From: Acinetobacter soli
Lineage (GTDB): Bacteria > Pseudomonadota > Gammaproteobacteria > Pseudomonadales > Moraxellaceae
Length of the DNA: 64,000 bases
Direction of reading: 5' to 3'
Assembly (NCBI RefSeq): GCF_000760595.1
Contig: NZ_BBNM01000006.1
Location: 1-64,000 of the forward strand
Part shown: piece after piece, positions 39,824-49,263 of the stretch
How the letters are laid out: each line of letters starts with the position of its first letter
Position numbering within the stretch: the stretch's first letter is position 1
Notes under the pieces: model-generated
What the model saw: the letters and a program-made list of their open reading frames with translations, nothing else
What the model was told of the DNA's origin: nothing
Databases searched by the model: none
Translations under genes and position numbers: made by a program

Positions 39824-40557
39824 AACAGTTATGGCTCGATATCGGCAACACCCGATTAAAATACTGGATCACTCAAAACGGTGAGACGATTGAACATGCT
39901 GCCGAGCTGCATTTGCAATCACCTGCGGATTTACTGCTCGGCCTTATCCAGCACTTTAATCATCAGAAAATTCAGCGTGTCGGTGTCTCTTCGGTACTCG
40001 ATGCAGAAAATAATGCCCGTATCCAGCAAATTCTCGCCCGATTAAATATTCCAATTGTCATGGCTCAAGTGCATGCCGAGTACGCACAACTCAAATGTGG
40101 CTACGAGCAACCTGCCCAGCTTGGAATCGATCGTTGGCTACAAGTTCTGGCGGTTGCCCAGCCTGATCGAAATGTATGTGTGATTGGCTGCGGTACCGCT
40201 CTGACGATCGATTTGGTTCAAGGCCACCAGCATTTGGGTGGCTATATTCTGCCGAATTTATATTTGCAGCGTGATGCGCTGATTCAAAATACCAAAGGCA
40301 TTAAAATTCCAGATTCTGCCTTTGATGATCTTGATCCGGGACACAACACCATAGATGCCGTACATCACGGGATTTTACTGGGATTGGTCAGTACAATTGA
40401 AGCCATTATGCAGCGTACACCGCAGCAATTGGTTTTAACGGGTGGCGATGCGCCTTTATTTGCTAAATTCTTACAGCATTATTCCCCACAAATCGAATCT
40501 GATCTTTTACTCAAAGGCTTACAGCATTATCTACAGCATCAGCCCGCTTGTACCTAA
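39820..40557 (+). CDS. coaX: Type III pantothenate kinase
   Basis: CoaX phosphorylates pantothenate in the first step of coenzyme A synthesis. The 245 residues begin [14 protein letters not shown] (phosphate-binding loop, about 4-17), and contain [19 protein letters not shown] near 89-107 and [15 protein letters not shown] near 119-133, the type III signature. It is fused in expression to birA by an ATGA overlap, a pairing common in Acinetobacter and Pseudomonas. A terminator shared with ffh follows. Confidence 0.94.
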   Translation: MKQLWLDIGNTRLKYWITQNGETIEHAAELHLQSPADLLLGLIQHFNHQKIQRVGVSSVLDAENNARIQQILARLNIPIVMAQVHAEYAQLKCGYEQPAQLGIDRWLQVLAVAQPDRNVCVIGCGTALTIDLVQGHQHLGGYILPNLYLQRDALIQNTKGIKIPDSAFDDLDPGHNTIDAVHHGILLGLVSTIEAIMQRTPQQLVLTGGDAPLFAKFLQHYSPQIESDLLLKGLQHYLQHQPACT

Positions 40558-40561
40558 AGCA

Positions 40562-40589
40562 TAAAAAAGGCGCCGTAGCGCCTTTTTTA
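40562..40589. terminator. Bidirectional terminator, coaX / ffh
   Basis: AAAAAGGCGC CGTA GCGCCTTTTTT between two convergent genes. Confidence 0.9.
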
Positions 40590-40601
40590 TGCTGTTTAAG
40601 C

Positions 40602-42011
40602 TTATTTCTTGTCGTCTTTTCCGCCAAACAATGGTCCGACACCACCGCCACCGCCAAACTGCTTTTGCAGATTGCCGAATGAACGCATCATTTTGCTCAT
40701 GCCAGACGGATTGGCAAATTTTTTCATCATTTTTGCCATCTGACTGTGCTGTTTAAGCAATTTATTGATTTCAGAAACATCCATACCACAACCAGCCGCA
40801 ATACGTTTTTTACGGCTTGGATTGATAATATCTGGATTTTTACGCTCTTTAGGCGTCATCGACTGAATAATGGCTTCCATTTTCTTGACTTGCTTTTCAG
40901 GATTGGCCTGCTCAATCGCCTGCTGGATACCTGAATTGCTCATGCCTGGAAGTTTATCCAGAAAGCCCATCATGCCGCCCATTTTTTTCATCTGTTCAAA
41001 TTGCATTAGCATGTCTTCCAAATTGAAAGTACCGCCCTTTTGCAATTTTTTCGCCATTTTTTCGGCTTTTTCTTTGTCGATTTTGCGCTCGACTTCTTCC
41101 ACCAGTGACAAAACATCACCCATGCCAAGAATACGCTGTGCGATACGTTCAGGATGGAACGGCTCGAGAGCATCGAGCTTCTCGCCCATACCCAAGAACT
41201 TAATCGGTTTACCAGTAATTGCACGAACAGAAAGTGCTGCACCACCGCGTGCATCACCGTCGGTTTTGGTCAAAATCACACCCGTCAATGGTAAAGCATC
41301 GTTAAATGCTTTCGCAGTATTGGCAGCATCCTGACCAGTCATGGCATCGACCACAAACAAGGTTTCTGTCGGTTTGATCGAGGCATGTAATGCTTTAATT
41401 TCGCCCATCATGTCTTCATCGACATGTAAACGACCTGCGGTATCGACAATCAGTACATCGGCAAACTGAATTTTGGCTTGCTCAATGGCACGGTTGGCAA
41501 TATCAATCGGCTTCTCATTGGCATTCGATTCAAAAAAGATCGCGCCAACTTCGCCCGCTACCGTCTGTAGCTGCTTGATCGCAGCCGGACGATATACGTC
41601 GGCAGATACCATCGCGACTTTTTTCTTTTGGCGTTCTTGTAAAAAACGTGCAAGCTTTGCAGCCGTGGTGGTTTTACCCGCACCTTGCAAACCGGCAAGT
41701 AACACCACCACGGGTGGTTTTGCCGCAAGATCGAGGCTTTCATTGGCCTCACCCATCATTTTGGTCAGTTCGTCATGCACAATTTTGACGAATGCCTGCC
41801 CAGGGGAAAGCTGAGTCATCACTTCCTGACCCAATGCCTGTTCCTTAACTTTCGCGATAAATTCACGAGTTACAGGTAACGCAACATCAGCTTCAAGAAG
41901 TGCCATACGTACTTCACGTAAGGTATCTTTAATATTGTCTTCGGTTAGCTGCCCTGAGCCAGTAACATTTCTTAAACTCTGCGTGAGTCGTTCTGTTAAG
42001 GTATCAAACAT
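40602..42011 (-). CDS. ffh: Signal recognition particle protein Ffh
   Basis: Ffh binds 4.5S RNA and signal sequences and targets ribosomes to FtsY at the membrane. The 469 residues include the N domain, the GTPase domain with LLAGLQGAGKTTTAAKLA (about 104-121), VDTAGRLHVDEDMM and LTKTDGDARGG, and a Met-rich M domain (about 300-435). A Gly-rich tail ends GGKDDKK. ffh is divergent from the ypjD-like gene, the common gammaproteobacterial arrangement. Confidence 0.97.
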   Translation of the reverse strand: MFDTLTERLTQSLRNVTGSGQLTEDNIKDTLREVRMALLEADVALPVTREFIAKVKEQALGQEVMTQLSPGQAFVKIVHDELTKMMGEANESLDLAAKPPVVVLLAGLQGAGKTTTAAKLARFLQERQKKKVAMVSADVYRPAAIKQLQTVAGEVGAIFFESNANEKPIDIANRAIEQAKIQFADVLIVDTAGRLHVDEDMMGEIKALHASIKPTETLFVVDAMTGQDAANTAKAFNDALPLTGVILTKTDGDARGGAALSVRAITGKPIKFLGMGEKLDALEPFHPERIAQRILGMGDVLSLVEEVERKIDKEKAEKMAKKLQKGGTFNLEDMLMQFEQMKKMGGMMGFLDKLPGMSNSGIQQAIEQANPEKQVKKMEAIIQSMTPKERKNPDIINPSRKKRIAAGCGMDVSEINKLLKQHSQMAKMMKKFANPSGMSKMMRSFGNLQKQFGGGGGVGPLFGGKDDKK

Positions 42012-42156
42012 TGCAAAATCCGCTAAAAATGGCCAGTTGCAAAAAAATCTTTCTCAAAATAGAAAATTTATGCATAAGATGCTATAGGATACTGTAGTTC
42101 GCCGCGAATTTATATCTCATCTAGATGAATATTCTAAATCCCGAAAAAGGTTTGAC

Positions 42157-42966
42157 ATGATCAGTCTCCCGTTGGTTTATACCATTTTGGCACTTATTGC
42201 GTATACGACCTCATTCTGGTATCTGTTTATGCACTTGATGTCAAAACATAATCCCAACTCTTGGCTTATTGGCAGTGTGGTCAGTTTAGGTTTGGCGTTG
42301 CATGCAGCTGTTTTATATAACAGTATGCTGACTCCGCTTGGAATCAATTACGACGTATTTAACCTTATTTCATTTACTTCAGGTCTCATGCTACTCATGA
42401 GTCTGATTTTTAGTACGTTTCGGCCTATTTTGGCACTGAATCTCATCGGAATTCCCGTGGCAGCCACGGGTCTTATTTTAGGCTATGCGTTTAGTCGACC
42501 AGATCAGTTCATTGAAAGGCACAGCCTCGGTCTAGACCTACATATTATCTTGTCTCTATCTGCCTATGCTGTACTGCTGATGGCAACCATTCATGCAATT
42601 TTGCTTTGGTTTCAAGATCGCGAACTCAAAAAGAAGCAAAAACATCGCTTCTGGGTGAATCTATTGCCTCCGTTTCAGGCCATGGAATCCTTGTTATTCG
42701 ATTTGCTGCGTACTGGTTTTGTGCTTTTAACCGTCGCGCTGGCTTTTGGCTTTTTTACCGTTGAAAATTTCTTGGGCCAGCATCTGGCTCACAAGACCGT
42801 GTTTAGCATAATTTCATGGATCATCTATGGCGCTCTCTTGATTGGTCATGCCAAATTTGGCTGGCGAGGCCAAAAAGCCATTCGCTTTACCCTGATCGGC
42901 TTTATTTTACTTGCCATCGGATTTATTGGCAGCAAAATGATTTTAGAGCTCATTCTGGGTATTTGA
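42157..42966 (+). CDS. ypjD: Cytochrome c assembly-family protein YpjD
   Basis: The 269 residues contain about eight membrane segments and the CcsA/CcmC-like core: GLDLHIILSLSAYAVLLMATIHAILLW-type segments near 124-150 with conserved histidines, and SWIIYGALLIGHAKFGWRG near 224-242. YpjD is found next to ffh in many gammaproteobacteria. Its relation to haem handling is by family only; deletion effects are not known to me. dusC follows on the same strand after 94 bases. Confidence 0.82.
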   Translation: MISLPLVYTILALIAYTTSFWYLFMHLMSKHNPNSWLIGSVVSLGLALHAAVLYNSMLTPLGINYDVFNLISFTSGLMLLMSLIFSTFRPILALNLIGIPVAATGLILGYAFSRPDQFIERHSLGLDLHIILSLSAYAVLLMATIHAILLWFQDRELKKKQKHRFWVNLLPPFQAMESLLFDLLRTGFVLLTVALAFGFFTVENFLGQHLAHKTVFSIISWIIYGALLIGHAKFGWRGQKAIRFTLIGFILLAIGFIGSKMILELILGI

Positions 42967-43060
42967 TGCTTGCTGTTTTAAGCCACATGTCATGACTGGA
43001 CATCGCCTGTAAAAATGCGTATAACGCTCTGGTTTATTCAAACCAGTCAGGGTATATACG

Positions 43061-43993
43061 TTGAAACTCATTCTTGCACCAATGGAAGGTTTAACCGATC
43101 CGATCATGCGTGATGTGCTCACTCATGTTGGCCGCTTTGACTGGTGCGTAACCGAGTTTATCCGTGTTACCGATAGCGTATTGCCCGACCATGTGTATTA
43201 CAGCTATTGCCCAGAGCTTAAAAATAACGGTAAAACTGCGGCTGGTACGCCAGTCCATGTGCAGTTTCTGGGGAATAATCCGGATATGCTGGCAGCCAAT
43301 GCTGAAAAAGTGGTGGCCTTGGGCGCACCTGCCATCGATCTGAATTTTGGCTGCCCAGCCAAAACCGTAAACCGACATCGTGGTGGATCAGTTCTACTCG
43401 ATGAACCCGATGTGGTACATGAACTGGTCAAGGCGGTGCGCGATGCTGTACCTGCTCATATTCCGGTCTCTGCAAAAATGCGTCTGGGTTACCTCGATGA
43501 AAACCACACGATGGACAACGCCTATGCGATACAAGCCGCAGGCGCGAGCTGGCTGACGGTACATGCGCGAACCAAAGCAGATGGCTATACGCCACCAGCT
43601 TATTGGGAAAAAATTCAGCCAATTCAGGCCGCACTTGATATTCAAATAATTGCTAATGGTGAGATCTGGAACAACCAAGATGCCAAAGCCTGTCAAGCCC
43701 AATCACAGTGTGAGGACTTAATGTTGGGCCGTGGTGCAGTGACAACGCCTGACCTTACCCTATGTATTCGAGAAAACTCAGACCAGCCACTCATGACATG
43801 GTCAGATTTGGTGGTGCTGCAACAACGCTTTTTGAGTGGTCAATTCAAAACCGAAGTGGGAATGATTGGCCGCTATAAGCAGTGGTTGGGCATGATGACC
43901 AAGGCCTACCCTGAAGCAAAAAGTTTATGGGATGAGGTCAAGCGTATTAAACAGCTTGATGAGATTCTCCTTAAACTTGAGAAAGTCCAATGA
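43061..43993 (+). CDS. dusC: tRNA-dihydrouridine(16) synthase
   Basis: DusC reduces U16 of tRNA with FMN and NADPH. The 310 residues begin MKLILAPMEGLTDPIMRDVL, and the catalytic Cys lies in DLNFGCPAKTVNRHRGGS (near 90-107). SAKMRLGYLD and IIANGEIWN are further family segments. The start codon is TTG: the conserved N-terminus begins there, AGGG lies eight bases upstream, and the next ATG would cut off the first beta strand. DusB and DusA have different C-terminal domains. Confidence 0.9.
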   Translation: MKLILAPMEGLTDPIMRDVLTHVGRFDWCVTEFIRVTDSVLPDHVYYSYCPELKNNGKTAAGTPVHVQFLGNNPDMLAANAEKVVALGAPAIDLNFGCPAKTVNRHRGGSVLLDEPDVVHELVKAVRDAVPAHIPVSAKMRLGYLDENHTMDNAYAIQAAGASWLTVHARTKADGYTPPAYWEKIQPIQAALDIQIIANGEIWNNQDAKACQAQSQCEDLMLGRGAVTTPDLTLCIRENSDQPLMTWSDLVVLQQRFLSGQFKTEVGMIGRYKQWLGMMTKAYPEAKSLWDEVKRIKQLDEILLKLEKVQ

Positions 43994-44300
43994 TTAAGCT
44001 CATTGCGATTTGATGGATTGAACTAGCTACACAATTCAATCTACGAAAATCCATAATGATTTCATAGTTCAGCTCTATCTTGCACACAAATTGATCAAAT
44101 ATAAACCATAAACAATGCGTAAAGCGAAAAATTTATACTAATTGGTTCATTTCCAGCATTTACACGCCTGTGAATTGTGTTATTTTTGTACCACGGAGTA
44201 ACTTTTTGATTTTCGGCATTTAGATCGAAAGGAAAAAGTTTAAACATCAGTTCCATGAAGGAACACCATAATAAAACATTGATGTTCAAGGGAAAATACA
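43994..44300. other. Intergenic region upstream of the FadL-type gene
   Basis: This 307-base AT-rich stretch holds no credible ORF and no tRNA. Its last 60 bases form a nested hairpin, listed separately, and an AAGGGAAAA ribosome binding site. A promoter for the porin gene is expected in the middle; I could not assign boxes with confidence. Confidence 0.45.
44243..44286 (+). promoter_or_regulatory. Nested hairpin in the porin leader
   Basis: An outer 7-bp stem AACATCA / TGATGTT encloses an inner 5-bp stem GTTCC / GGAAC. The structure ends 14 bases before the ATG, next to the ribosome binding site, so it could affect mRNA stability or translation. Confidence 0.4.
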
Positions 44301-45731
44301 ATGAAATTAAAACACTTAAGTACGGCTGTATTACTTGCAAGCTTACCAATGACTGGCGCCTTTGCAGCAGCGCTAGACCGTTCGGGTCAGTCTATGTCGG
44401 GATTCTTGCAACCAGGAAATTATTTTGAAGCAGGCATTTCTATTCTAGATCCAGATGTTTCGGGTAAAGAAGCAGGAAGCAGCACCACACGTCGTAACAT
44501 TGGTGACATGGCGGAAGATTATTATTTCCCAAGCGCGGTGCTCAAACTACAAGTGGCCGATCATTTTTCATTTGGTTTACTTTACGATCAACCCTTCGGA
44601 GCCAAAGCAGAATATTCTGGCAATAATGTGTTCGTATCGAATCCGGGTACCGACTCTGTTTTATCAGCCAAAGCAATTGATGATATTGTCACCAGCCGAG
44701 CTGAGGCAGCATTAAAAGCACAAAACATTCCCATCACAGATCAAACACGCGCAGTAGCTAGAGCGCAAGTTTTAGCTAGCCCTCAGTTTCAACAGCTTGC
44801 TGGTGCATTGACTGCAGCAGGTGGATTCTTAGGTCGTGGTGCCACTCAAGTTGAGGTTGACTCACAAAATTTAGCCTTTGTTTTTGGCTTCCAACCTAAC
44901 CAAAACTGGAATTTCTATGCGGGCCCTGTGTATCAAACAGTTAAGGGGAACGTAAAACTCAGAGGTCAAGCATACAGTCTGTATAATGGCTACGATGCCA
45001 ATATTAAAGAAACCAGTGGCGTAGGCTGGCTAGCCGGTGTTGCTTACCAAATTCCAGATATTGCCTTAAAGACATCTTTGACCTATCGCTCTGAAATTGA
45101 TCACGATGTCAATATTGATGAAAATCTATCATTACTTAGCTTTCCAGCCTTAACAACTGTGCTTTCTGGTTTGGGTGTATCTGGTTCACAACTAGCAGCA
45201 ATCAATAGCAATGGTAAAACCACGATTACTACACCTCAATCGGTGAATCTTGATTTCCAAACCGGAATCATGGCCAATACCGTTGCATTTGCCAATGTAC
45301 GCTGGGTCAACTGGAAGGATTTTTCAATTCAACCTTACAAATTCGGCAAAGTATCCGAAGCAGTTGGTCCGCTAATTAGTCGCCCAAATGGTTTTAATCT
45401 GGTTGAATACTCAGATGATCAGTGGTCTGCTAATGTTGGTGTGGGTCGTAAGCTTAATGAGCAGTGGGCCGGCAACGTTTCTGTCGGCTGGGATTCAGGT
45501 GCTGGAAATCCAGTCACTACACTTGGGCCAACCGAAGGCTACTGGAATGTCGGATTGGGTGTGCAATATAGCCCACAACCGAATTACTTTATTGCAGGCG
45601 GGGTAAAATACTTCTGGCTGGGTGATGCCAAAGCACAGACGGGTGCACAAGCTGGAAGCAGCGACTATGTAGCAGAGTTCAGTGATAATCATGCTATTGC
45701 CTATGGCATGAAAATTGGCTACAAGTTCTAA
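44301..45731 (+). CDS. OmpP1/FadL family outer membrane protein
   Basis: FadL-type proteins are 14-strand barrels with an N-terminal hatch that pass fatty acids and other hydrophobic molecules through the outer membrane. The 476 residues start with a signal peptide (cleavage near FAAA-LDRSGQ, about 23-25) and the N-terminal hatch with LDRSGQSMSGFLQPGNYFEAG. Later segments such as GWLAGVAYQIPDIALKTSLTYRS and the end AIAYGMKIGYKF with terminal Phe are typical. A long insertion (about 110-185) departs from E. coli FadL. It is a single-gene unit. Confidence 0.88.
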   Translation: MKLKHLSTAVLLASLPMTGAFAAALDRSGQSMSGFLQPGNYFEAGISILDPDVSGKEAGSSTTRRNIGDMAEDYYFPSAVLKLQVADHFSFGLLYDQPFGAKAEYSGNNVFVSNPGTDSVLSAKAIDDIVTSRAEAALKAQNIPITDQTRAVARAQVLASPQFQQLAGALTAAGGFLGRGATQVEVDSQNLAFVFGFQPNQNWNFYAGPVYQTVKGNVKLRGQAYSLYNGYDANIKETSGVGWLAGVAYQIPDIALKTSLTYRSEIDHDVNIDENLSLLSFPALTTVLSGLGVSGSQLAAINSNGKTTITTPQSVNLDFQTGIMANTVAFANVRWVNWKDFSIQPYKFGKVSEAVGPLISRPNGFNLVEYSDDQWSANVGVGRKLNEQWAGNVSVGWDSGAGNPVTTLGPTEGYWNVGLGVQYSPQPNYFIAGGVKYFWLGDAKAQTGAQAGSSDYVAEFSDNHAIAYGMKIGYKF

Positions 45732-45744
45732 GTAGGATTCAAAT

Positions 45745-45772
45745 AAAAAAAGGCGCATCTAGCGCCTTTTTT
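45745..45772. terminator. Bidirectional terminator, porin / thrH
   Basis: AAAAAAAGGCGC ATCTA GCGCCTTTTTT between convergent genes. Confidence 0.9.
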
Positions 45773-45783
45773 ATCGTTCAGTT

Positions 45784-46401
45784 TTACGCCGGAATATCAC
45801 GCTGTGATACGGCACGAATCGCTTCTTTCAGCGCATCATAACCATGAATCGCTGGAAATTGAGGAAATTCTGCAATTACATTCTCTGGCGCATCAAACAA
45901 GAAACCATGATCGGCTTCACTCAACATCGTCGTGTCATTATAAGAATCACCGGCAGCAATGACACGGAAGTTTAAGCCATGCAACGCTTTGACTGCTTCG
46001 CGCTTTTGATCTGGTTGACGAAGTTTGTAGGCACTGATCATCCCCTTTTCATCTGTTTCGAGTTTATGGCAGAAAATAGTTGGCCAGCCCAGTTGCTGCA
46101 TAAGCGGATGTGCAAACTCGTAAAATGTATCGGACAAAATAATCAATTGGAAATGCGTACGTACCCATTCCACAAACTCTTTAGCGCCCGGTAGTGGCCC
46201 CATGTCTGCAATTACGGCTTGAATATCATTTAGGCCTAAACCATGTTGCTTTAAAATATTAAGACGCTGAGTCATTAAAACATCGTAATCCGGAATATCG
46301 CGTGTGGTGGCTTCAAGCTCTTTGATTCCTGTTTTTTTTGCAAAATTAATCCAGATTTCCGGAACCAAAACACCCTCAAGATCAAGACATACGATTTCCA
46401 T
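45784..46401 (-). CDS. thrH: Phosphoserine phosphatase/homoserine phosphotransferase
   Basis: ThrH dephosphorylates phosphoserine and can pass the phosphate to homoserine. From the ATG at 46401, six bases behind GGAG, it has 205 residues, the same as the Pseudomonas protein. The HAD nucleophile is Asp7 in CLDLEGVLVPEIW, motif II is LIILSDTFYEF, and motifs III-IV include AAGDSYNDTTML. The capped HAD fold and the length separate it from SerB. An in-frame TTG four codons earlier is not used in my reading. It is divergent from cysH. Confidence 0.88.
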   Translation of the reverse strand: MEIVCLDLEGVLVPEIWINFAKKTGIKELEATTRDIPDYDVLMTQRLNILKQHGLGLNDIQAVIADMGPLPGAKEFVEWVRTHFQLIILSDTFYEFAHPLMQQLGWPTIFCHKLETDEKGMISAYKLRQPDQKREAVKALHGLNFRVIAAGDSYNDTTMLSEADHGFLFDAPENVIAEFPQFPAIHGYDALKEAIRAVSQRDIPA

Positions 46402-46583
46402 GGAAGACTCCAACTGTCAGTTTTAAAAATGGATGTATAATAGCATTAAGCTGATCAAAAATGGGTCATCGTTGAAGATTTGATTGTGTACCCCAAGATC
46501 GTTGATTTATTTATTCTAAATTCGGCACTTTAAAGAACGCTGCGCTATATAATACGCATCCAAGCCTGTTGCCAGGAGCCTAT

Positions 46584-47318
46584 ATGACCGCCATCCCTAC
46601 TCTCGATTTGGTTGATGCACTCAATACCGAATATGCAGATAAGTATCCAACTGAAATTTTAGAACTTGCACTGAATCAAGAAGGTGAAATTGCAATTTCA
46701 TTTTCGGGCGCCGAAGATGTGGTGCTGATTGATATGGCCTCTCGTTTGCGTAAACCGTTTCGCGTTTTTAGCCTCGATACAGGCCGTTTGCATCCTGAAA
46801 CTTATCAGTTTATCGAAACGGTTCGTAAGCATTACAATATCGAGATCGAAATCTGTTTTCCAGAATCGGATGCGGTACAGCAGTTGGTGAAAGAAAAAGG
46901 CTTGTTTAGCTTCTTTGAAGATGGACATACTGAGTGCTGTGGAATACGAAAAGTTCAACCGCTTCGCAAGAAACTGGCCACACTCGATGGCTGGATTACA
47001 GGTCAACGAAAAGATCAAAGTCCGGGTACACGGAACGAAATTCCCGTTGTTCAAGCGGATGCTGGATTTTCTGGCCCCGGCAAACAGCTGATCAAATACA
47101 ATCCGCTGGCTAACTGGTCGAGTGCCGATGTATGGAATTATATTCGCATGATGGAAATTCCATACAATCCGCTGCATGAACGTGGCTTTATCTCGATTGG
47201 CTGTGAACCATGTACCCGTCCGGTGTTGCCAAACCAGCACGAGCGTGAGGGGCGCTGGTGGTGGGAAGAAGCCACCAAAAAAGAATGTGGTTTACATGCC
47301 GGTAATGTGAATAAATAA
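46584..47318 (+). CDS. cysH: Adenylylsulfate reductase, [4Fe-4S] type
   Basis: CysH reduces activated sulfate to sulfite in cysteine synthesis. The 244 residues contain the PP-loop-like [16 protein letters not shown] near 35-50, the C-terminal thiol ECGLH, and the cluster motif CC ... CxxC (TECCGIRK and GCEPCTRP). That cluster marks the enzymes that use APS, as in Pseudomonas, rather than the PAPS enzymes of enterics. I chose the ATG at 46584, five bases behind CAGGAG, over an in-frame TTG at 46569. It ends with a strong terminator. Confidence 0.93.
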   Translation: MTAIPTLDLVDALNTEYADKYPTEILELALNQEGEIAISFSGAEDVVLIDMASRLRKPFRVFSLDTGRLHPETYQFIETVRKHYNIEIEICFPESDAVQQLVKEKGLFSFFEDGHTECCGIRKVQPLRKKLATLDGWITGQRKDQSPGTRNEIPVVQADAGFSGPGKQLIKYNPLANWSSADVWNYIRMMEIPYNPLHERGFISIGCEPCTRPVLPNQHEREGRWWWEEATKKECGLHAGNVNK

Positions 47319-47323
47319 TTCAA

Positions 47324-47354
47324 AAAAAACCACTGTTATTACAGTGGTTTTTTT
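47324..47354 (+). terminator. Rho-independent terminator of cysH
   Basis: AAAAAACCACTGT TATT ACAGTGGTTTTTTT directly after the stop codon. Confidence 0.92.
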
Positions 47355-47489
47355 ATGAACTCGCTATTCAACATAATTTGTTAGATTTATGTCGGCGAAT
47401 AACGATATACTAGTTGTACGGTTCTATAATTCTAAAAACATAGCTCATATCAGGGTTATTATTATCATTGCAGTGAGGCAATCCACGCT

Positions 47490-48896
47490 ATGCGCCCATT
47501 ACATCCGATTGATTTTATCTTCTTGTCATTAGAAAAAAGACAACAGCCCATGCATGTCGGCGGATTATTTTTATTCCAGATTCCAGACAATGCACCAGCC
47601 ACATTTATACAAGATTTGGTAAATGATATTCGTATTTCAAAGTCGATTCCTGTTCCTCCATTTAACAACAAACTCAACGGTTTGTTTTGGGATGAAGATG
47701 AAGAGTTCGATTTAGATCATCACTTTCGTCATGTTGCGCTGCCTCATCCAGCTCGAATTCGTGAACTTCTAGTATATATTTCTCAAGAGCACAGCACTCT
47801 GCTTGATCGTGCCAAACCTCTTTGGACCTGTAATATTATTGAAGGGATCGAGGGCAATCGTTTTGCCATGTATTTTAAAATCCATCATGCCATGGTGGAT
47901 GGCGTGGCAGGTATGCGCCTGATTGAAAAATCTCTGTCTCACGATGTGAATGAAAAAAGTATTGTTCCACCTTGGTGTGTCGAAGGTAAACGTGCCAAAC
48001 GCCTAAAAGAACCTAAAGTCAGTAAAATCAAAAAAATTATCACGGGGCTCAAAACACAATTACAGGCCACACCAACCGTAGTGCAAGAACTCTCACAGAC
48101 GCTTTTTAAAGATATTGGTCGTAATCCCGATCATGTTTCAAGCTTTCAGGCTCCTAGCTCGATATTAAATCAGCGCGTGAGTTCATCACGCCGCTTTGCT
48201 GCGCAATCATTTGAACTGGATCGCTTTCGAGATATTGCCAAAGCTTTAGGCGTGACCATTAATGATGTGATTTTGGCGGTCTGCTCGGGCGCGCTTCGCG
48301 AATATTTACTTAGTCACAACAGCCTGCCTTCAAAGCCGCTCATTGCGATGGTTCCCGCTTCTGTTCGAGATGATGATTCCGACACCAGTAACCGTATCAC
48401 CATGATTCTGGCCAATTTGGCAACACATAAAAATGATCCGCTTGAACGTTTGCAAATTATTCGTCGTAGCGTACAAAACTCGAAACAGCGTTTTAAGCGT
48501 ATGACCAGTGATCAGATTCTTAACTATAGTGCGGTGGTTTATGGTCCTGCAGGCTTAAATATCTTGTCGGGGATTATGCCAAAACGTCAGGCATTTAATC
48601 TGGTCATCTCCAATGTACCAGGGCCACGAGAACCACTGTACTGGAATGGCGCCAAGCTCGATGCATTGTACCCTGCCTCAATTGTATTAGACGGTCAGGC
48701 GCTCAATATCACCATGACCAGCTATTTAGACAAACTTGAAGTCGGTCTGATCGCTTGCCGTAATGCCTTACCGAGTATGCAAAACCTTTTAACACATTTG
48801 GAAGATGAAATTCAGCGCTTCGAAGCAGTGATTGCAAACAATGATGCGGATTTAAGCGCTATTACCGACGTTAAAAAAGACGCCGCGGCGTCCTAA
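47490..48896 (+). CDS. atfA: Wax ester synthase/diacylglycerol acyltransferase
   Basis: AtfA esterifies fatty acyl-CoA with long-chain alcohols or diacylglycerol, giving wax esters and triacylglycerol stored in cytoplasmic inclusions. The 468 residues contain the active-site motif HHAMVDG at 132-138 and the conserved PLW at 110-112, NDVILAVCSGALR near 265 and NVPGPREPLYW near 375. The opening MRPLHPIDFIFLSLEKRQQ is, as I recall it, identical to A. baylyi AtfA; the C-terminal tail is about ten residues longer (ending KKDAAAS). It is a single-gene unit. Confidence 0.95.
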   Translation: MRPLHPIDFIFLSLEKRQQPMHVGGLFLFQIPDNAPATFIQDLVNDIRISKSIPVPPFNNKLNGLFWDEDEEFDLDHHFRHVALPHPARIRELLVYISQEHSTLLDRAKPLWTCNIIEGIEGNRFAMYFKIHHAMVDGVAGMRLIEKSLSHDVNEKSIVPPWCVEGKRAKRLKEPKVSKIKKIITGLKTQLQATPTVVQELSQTLFKDIGRNPDHVSSFQAPSSILNQRVSSSRRFAAQSFELDRFRDIAKALGVTINDVILAVCSGALREYLLSHNSLPSKPLIAMVPASVRDDDSDTSNRITMILANLATHKNDPLERLQIIRRSVQNSKQRFKRMTSDQILNYSAVVYGPAGLNILSGIMPKRQAFNLVISNVPGPREPLYWNGAKLDALYPASIVLDGQALNITMTSYLDKLEVGLIACRNALPSMQNLLTHLEDEIQRFEAVIANNDADLSAITDVKKDAAAS

Positions 48897-48931
48897 TCTC
48901 TTTATTGTTATTCTGATCATTACAAACAAAA

Positions 48932-48958
48932 CGAAAGGGCTGAAATAGCCCTTTAGTT
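48932..48958. terminator. Hairpin between atfA and the PA1571-family gene
   Basis: AAAGGGCT GAAAT AGCCCTTT followed by AGTTTTT on the plus strand. The right arm overlaps the stop codon of the small convergent gene, so one hairpin appears to serve both. Confidence 0.7.
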
Positions 48959-49126
48959 TTTAATGGTACGACATTGTTTAAGTAATTGATGGCACACATT
49001 ACGGATCATTGCGGTTGTGATCTGAACTTCTTTACCTTGATCATCTACCATATAACAAGATGCAGCCGTTTTGCTGTCGATCATATGCTTTAAACCTTGA
49101 GTTAATATTCTTTCACTAACATTCAT
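48953..49126 (-). CDS. PA1571 family small protein
   Basis: This 57-residue ORF has the start MNVSERILTQGLKHMIDS, the central CYMVDDQGKEVQITTAMI and the end RNVCHQLLKQCRTIKN. The V(I)D-x-x-G-x-E-x-x-I-T-x-x-M-I pattern is that of the PA1571 family of short proteins in Pseudomonadales, whose function is unknown. It has two cysteines in its last third and no signal peptide. It lies convergent to atfA, 137 bases upstream of rng's end. The reading frame is short, but the family match and the amino acid pattern support it. Confidence 0.7.
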   Translation of the reverse strand: MNVSERILTQGLKHMIDSKTAASCYMVDDQGKEVQITTAMIRNVCHQLLKQCRTIKN

Positions 49127-49263
49127 GCGAGAGACCCCTTATATTTGCTAAGACTAATATGGGAGAAAAGTCTTTGGCTACGTTGTGTCCCTAGTATTGA
49201 AAATTCGCCAATAAAAGTAAAATTTCAGTTGTAACAAGGATTAAGCGAAATCTTGTTACATCT

